Source: JAFAGO01 sp031987605 (lineage in GTDB: Bacteria > Bacteroidota > Bacteroidia > Flavobacteriales > Weeksellaceae). From it: DNA of 64,000 nt. The position numbers and the translations under genes are program-made. This document shows, one piece after another, positions 60,557-64,000 of the stretch (its first letter is position 1; every line of letters starts with the position of its first letter). The stretch lies in the NCBI GenBank assembly GCA_031987605.1, contig DALZZF010000003.1:1-64000 (forward strand). Reading direction: 5' to 3'. The notes under the pieces are model-generated. The model was not told the DNA's origin, made no database searches, and worked only from the letters and a program-made list of their open reading frames with translations.

Positions 60557-62662
60557 TTACTGAAACTTCAAACTGATTCCGAACATAAAATTAATTCCTG
60601 CCTGTGCATAATAATACGGAGAACCATCATACACAAAACCGTTGTTTACATATTTTTTATCAAAAATATTATTGAGTAGAAATTTAAAATCAACCGCTGT
60701 TTTATTGAATATTAACGAATATTGCGCGTTGAAATCCGCAAGATAATATCCCGGAATTTTAAGTTCTGTATTCTGGGTATTGTCCAGAAACTGAGATCCT
60801 ACATATTTGTTCTGAAATCCTAAAGAAAAGTTTTTGGTTGGCTGGAAATTCAGCAATAGATTCCCGATGAAATCTGGGGAAAATGATGTTGGTGTGTCTC
60901 CCAGATTTTCAACTCCGTTTTCGGTTTCATGCTTGAAATCCAAATTTTTATTTTGACTAAATGTTGCATTTCCGGAAACCTGCCATTGTTTAGAAATCGC
61001 TGCAACTGCTCCCAATTCCAAACCAAGACGATACGATTTACCTGAATTTGCACGAACAAATGCTCCCACATTATTGATTTCTCCGGTAAGAACCAGTTGA
61101 TTCACGAAATTCATATAATATGCATTGGCAGAAAGCTGCACATTTCCGAAAGATTTTTCAATTCCGGCTTCAAAATCATGGAGTTGTTCTTCTTTGGTTT
61201 CGGGGTTGGCGAATAAATCGTCGCGGTTTGGTTCCCGTTTCGCATTGGCATAGGAAAGGAAAATTTTTCCGGAAGAAATGCGGTAACTGATTCCGGCTTT
61301 CGGGTTGAAGAATGTCCAGTTTTTATCCAGATCTGCACCTTCATCATCGCCCTGCTGAATGATTTTGGTATTGTAATCGATGTTTCTCAACTGAAGATCT
61401 CCGAAGAATTCCCATTCTCCGACTTTCCAGATGGCTTTTGCAAAACCGGAATATTCTGTTTTTACCGAACGGTTTCTGTAATATTCATGTTCAAAAATCT
61501 GCGGAATATAAACGCCGGAAACATTTCCGAAATGTCGGCCGAAATACTGATTGGCAACCGCCCCGAAATTCAAATCTATACTTCCAAGATTTCCATACAA
61601 ATTGGAAACGATTCCATAGAAATCATTGTCCAGCCATTTTTTCCGGATAAAGTCCGAATATTCATCACCATTAATATTTTCCAAATTATAACGGGAAAAT
61701 GGATCGCCTTGCTTGTAATTTTCGTAGAAGCCTTTTCCTTTGGTGTAATGAAGTGTGGTTTCAAGATTCCATTTTTCATTGAAATTTTGATTCCAAAGTA
61801 GTTGATAATGGTTTTGACGATAATCATCGTTTTCATTTTTGTAATATCCAATAATGTTTTCCCAGTTTTCGTCGTAAATTGCTCCCGAAATATTGAATTT
61901 AGGATTGGTTTCCCAAGTGGCTTTATCGATTCCGTTCCAAGCCTGATAGGTGGTTTCTTTTCCACCAAATGCAATAACCCGCAATTTTGTTTTTCCTTCT
62001 TCAAAAAGAGCAGAAAAATTATAGGAATTCAGATTGGATTTTGCACGGTCAATATAGCCGTCGGAATGAATTTTCGTATAGCGTCCCATTAAAGAAAGAC
62101 GGTCTTTCCAGAATTTCCCCGAACCGATTTCAGCAGAATATTTATAGGTGTTGAAGGAACCGTAACTGTCGTCGGTTTTTACATAAAATGCATTTTCAGG
62201 ATCTTTGGAAATTACATTTACACTCGCTCCAAATGCAGAAACACCGTTGGAAGAAGTTCCCACACCACGCTGAATGACAATTTGTGAAGCCGAACTCGTA
62301 AGATCCGGAACGTCCACGAAAAAAGTTCCCTGACTTTCGGAATCATTGTATGGAACGCCATTCATCATGACATTAATGGAATTTCCGGCAACACCGCGAA
62401 TCCTGAATCCGGTGTATCCAACACCATTTCCGGCATCCGAAGTACTGACAATCGAAGTCTGGTTTTTCAGAAGAATCGGTAAATCCTGACCGAGGTTTTT
62501 CTGATCGAGATCTTTCTGAACATTGATGATTTCTTTGGCAACGGGAAGTCGCTTTGTAAAGTTTACGGCTTCAATTTCCTGAACTTTTACGGAATCCTGA
62601 GGCAATTTCTGCGCAAAATAGAACGGACCTGCGCACAGTCCTAAAAAAATAAATCCTTTCAT
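60557..62662 (-). CDS. TonB-dependent receptor under TPP riboswitch control (thiamine-type uptake)
   Basis: A 701-residue TonB-dependent transporter. The signal peptide is short (GFIFLGLCAGPFYFAQ); then VQEIEAVNFTKRLP, a TonB-box region, and the plug (GVGYTGFRIRGVAGNSINVM, GVPYNDSESQGTFFVDVP, VQR-type VIQRGVGTSSNG). The barrel ends INFMFGISLKFQ. Because its transcript carries a TPP riboswitch, the ligand is most likely thiamine, TPP or a precursor, as for other riboswitch-linked TonB receptors of Bacteroidota. No thiamine gene is adjacent. Confidence 0.9.
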   Translation of the reverse strand: MKGFIFLGLCAGPFYFAQKLPQDSVKVQEIEAVNFTKRLPVAKEIINVQKDLDQKNLGQDLPILLKNQTSIVSTSDAGNGVGYTGFRIRGVAGNSINVMMNGVPYNDSESQGTFFVDVPDLTSSASQIVIQRGVGTSSNGVSAFGASVNVISKDPENAFYVKTDDSYGSFNTYKYSAEIGSGKFWKDRLSLMGRYTKIHSDGYIDRAKSNLNSYNFSALFEEGKTKLRVIAFGGKETTYQAWNGIDKATWETNPKFNISGAIYDENWENIIGYYKNENDDYRQNHYQLLWNQNFNEKWNLETTLHYTKGKGFYENYKQGDPFSRYNLENINGDEYSDFIRKKWLDNDFYGIVSNLYGNLGSIDLNFGAVANQYFGRHFGNVSGVYIPQIFEHEYYRNRSVKTEYSGFAKAIWKVGEWEFFGDLQLRNIDYNTKIIQQGDDEGADLDKNWTFFNPKAGISYRISSGKIFLSYANAKREPNRDDLFANPETKEEQLHDFEAGIEKSFGNVQLSANAYYMNFVNQLVLTGEINNVGAFVRANSGKSYRLGLELGAVAAISKQWQVSGNATFSQNKNLDFKHETENGVENLGDTPTSFSPDFIGNLLLNFQPTKNFSLGFQNKYVGSQFLDNTQNTELKIPGYYLADFNAQYSLIFNKTAVDFKFLLNNIFDKKYVNNGFVYDGSPYYYAQAGINFMFGISLKFQ

Positions 62663-62716
62663 TCTTTTAAATTTTTTAAGTTAAAATTTATTGGAATAAA
62701 AGGGGCGATTACGATT

Positions 62717-62767
62717 AATGTAACAATTTACCAGTTTAATAATCTACCAATGAAGAATTGTTACATT
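62717..62767 (-). promoter_or_regulatory. Perfect 12-bp hairpin between TPP riboswitch and receptor
   Basis: AATGTAACAATT (62717-62728) and its inverse (62756-62767) pair perfectly around a 27-nt loop. No T-run follows on the minus strand, so it is unlikely to be a terminator. It may be part of the expression platform; a CCCC block (plus-strand GGGG at 62702-62705) can also pair with the GGGG start of the aptamer. Confidence 0.5.
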
Positions 62768-62795
62768 GCTACATTTTTGGATTATTACATTAACT

Positions 62796-62868
62796 CTGTC
62801 CCTAAACAGCATTATCTGTTCCAGGTTCATTGGGTATAATCTCAGCTTTTTACAGCACCCCTTAAATT
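62796..62868 (-). ncRNA. TPP riboswitch (THI element)
   Basis: On the minus strand: GGGGTGC, then GCTGAGATTATACCC, ATGAACCTGGAACAGATAAT, GCTGTTTAGGGA. These are the diagnostic blocks of the thiamine-pyrophosphate aptamer (GGGGUGC, CUGAGA, ACCC, GAACCUGA, GAUAAUG, AGGGA). It starts about 35 nt from the neighbouring WG-repeat gene and lies 133 nt before the receptor ATG. It represses the receptor when TPP is abundant. Confidence 0.93.
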
Positions 62869-62896
62869 TCTGACTGCGAAATTACACAATTTTCAT

Positions 62897-63634
62897 CTAA
62901 TATGCTTTATTATTTTCATCAATGTAAAAATAATTTTTGCCGTCTTTGGTGACTTCAAACATATGCGCCATTTTCCAGCTGAAATTTCTTTTAATATCAC
63001 TGTATTCAAACGGAATTATAATTTTGCCGTTTTTATCAATAATACCAAACCGGTCGTTTTGTGAAGCAATAATCATCGGCTGATCCAGATCATCTCCTTC
63101 CATCACGAAAAGATATTGATACTGCGGATAAATCTGATATTGGCGGTAATCGGAAGGATTCTGAAAAACGGACTGGTCTATCAAACCATAAAAACCCTGA
63201 TTGATATAGGCAAAATATTTTTTCTCCTGAAAGGCTTTATCACAGGTTCCCAAATCTTCTTTTTTAAAGGTGTATGCTTTTTTCCCTGATTTATCAATTC
63301 GGTAATCTTTATCACCAATCGTAACCGATGCGTAATCTGCCGTTCCGAATTTTTGCAGCTTTTCATTTGGAGATTTCAGCAGATTACAATCTTCATAGAA
63401 GAATGTTCCAAAATTAAATTCATACGGAATAATCATTACTCCTTTCTGATTTACATACCCTAACTTTCCGTCTTTCCGTTGGGGAATAAGCTCTGGAATA
63501 TCCGCATTTAATTTTTCTAAATCCGGTTTTTTAATTATGCTTTTTTTAACTGCAGTCTTTCGGATATTTTTTTTGGATTGCGCTGGAGTACATGTAAAAA
63601 TCAACATGAGGACGATGCTGAGAAATAATTTCAT
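62897..63634 (-). CDS. Secreted WG-repeat protein
   Basis: A 245-residue exported protein (from the Met at 63634; the frame opens at 63691) with signal peptide ending TPAQS. WG-type repeats are visible: GKLGYVNQKGVMIIPYEF near 60 and DRFGIIDKNGKIIIPFEYSD near 200, each a Gly-x-Ile/Val-(D/N)-x-x-G-x-x-hydrophobic-Pro unit. WG repeats are a widespread beta module of unknown role. Expression and localisation (periplasm or surface) are inferred from the signal peptide. Confidence 0.8.
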   Translation of the reverse strand: MKLFLSIVLMLIFTCTPAQSKKNIRKTAVKKSIIKKPDLEKLNADIPELIPQRKDGKLGYVNQKGVMIIPYEFNFGTFFYEDCNLLKSPNEKLQKFGTADYASVTIGDKDYRIDKSGKKAYTFKKEDLGTCDKAFQEKKYFAYINQGFYGLIDQSVFQNPSDYRQYQIYPQYQYLFVMEGDDLDQPMIIASQNDRFGIIDKNGKIIIPFEYSDIKRNFSWKMAHMFEVTKDGKNYFYIDENNKAY

Positions 63635-63668
63635 AGTGTGTTTTTTGCAAAATCGCTGCCAAAAATAC

Positions 63669-64000
63669 TCAATATATATTACGCATGACAAAAAACACGA
63701 TAATTACAATCAGAAGGATGAAAATGGCTTTGGTGCCAAAAAGAAATTTTCTTGTTTTCGGGAATCGGTTTTTCACGGAATCGATTTCAAATGCGAAACC
63801 CAGCATAACATAAGGAATCAAACTCACCATCAACGGGTTATAATAAAATGCTTTTCCGAAATTGAGGTGTAAAAGTTCATGAATCGCGCGCTGAGAACCA
63901 CAACCCGGACAATCCCAACCTGTAACGGTTTTGAACGGACATTTCAGGAAAAGTTCGTCTTCCGCAGGATTAAAACGGTAAAACCAAATGGCAGCAACCG
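63669..64000 (-). CDS. DUF2752 membrane protein (5' end beyond window)
   Basis: The C-terminal 109 residues of a protein whose start lies right of the window. It reads ...FNPAEDELFLKCPFKTVTGW, DCPGCGSQRAIHELLHLNFG, then a membrane segment (LIPYVMLGFAFEI) and a second one before the stop (IFILLIVIIVFFV). The CPF...GCGSQRA motif is diagnostic for DUF2752, a small membrane family with conserved Cys residues. No reaction is known. Confidence 0.85.
   Translation of the reverse strand, partial: VAAIWFYRFNPAEDELFLKCPFKTVTGWDCPGCGSQRAIHELLHLNFGKAFYYNPLMVSLIPYVMLGFAFEIDSVKNRFPKTRKFLFGTKAIFILLIVIIVFFVMRNIY

Overview
The window looks like the chromosome of a flavobacterium of the Weeksellaceae, close to Chryseobacterium or Kaistella. 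The evidence is an AT-rich sequence, SusC/SusD and TonB-receptor genes, a Wzc/Wza polysaccharide cluster, a DUF6089-uppS-bamA-ompH-ompH operon, and many promoters of the Bacteroidota type (TAnnTTTG, several with TTTG exactly 19 nt upstream). No rRNA, tRNA, CRISPR array, prophage or intact transposase gene was seen. The genus is an inference from gene content and order.

Layout, left to right. 1-334: two leftward promoters and an intergenic repeat. 335-2387: acyl-CoA thioesterase, rfbD and a secreted protein (leftward). 2448-7870: outer-membrane assembly operon (DUF6089/PorG-like, uppS, bamA, two OmpH/Skp chaperones). 8047-16929: exopolysaccharide cluster (acyltransferase, GT2, two membrane proteins, WecA-like transferase, Wza, Wzc with a Gly-Tyr tail). 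17106-29762: degenerate ureohydrolase, metallo-hydrolase and topA, split by an inserted 7.9-kb block holding an ECF sigma factor, a histidine (phytase-like) phosphatase, FecR, SusC and SusD. 29885-34350: LytS-type kinase and a TonB receptor behind a leader-peptide/terminator region. 34631-44422: AAA_14/DUF4143 ATPase, ileS, dksA-like, lspA, a small repeat-domain family, a broken MNT/HEPN pair and trpS. 44462-54443: NtrY-like kinase, HAD phosphatase, an ECF sigma factor, metK with a structured leader, oxyR, crotonase, dCMP deaminase, xerD and a Nudix hydrolase. 54467-64000: cytochrome-like protein, a MITE, an Ig-like lipoprotein, a serine hydrolase, a dehydrogenase, a thioesterase, a HU-like protein, a TPP-riboswitch-controlled TonB receptor, a WG-repeat protein and a partial DUF2752 gene.

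Three parts stand out. (1) 31410-31624: a consensus promoter overlapped by a perfect inverted repeat, then a 29-codon Cys/Met-rich leader peptide, then a perfect intrinsic terminator 21 nt before a TonB receptor; I read this as a sulfur-amino-acid-sensing attenuator. (2) 18526-26095: an inositol-phosphate-type uptake locus with two near-identical ECF promoters. (3) That locus is flanked by 69-bp perfect direct repeats that carry the promoter and first five codons of the neighbouring ureohydrolase gene, so the insertion left the gene with an intact 5' end.

All family assignments come from reading motifs; no database search was run.
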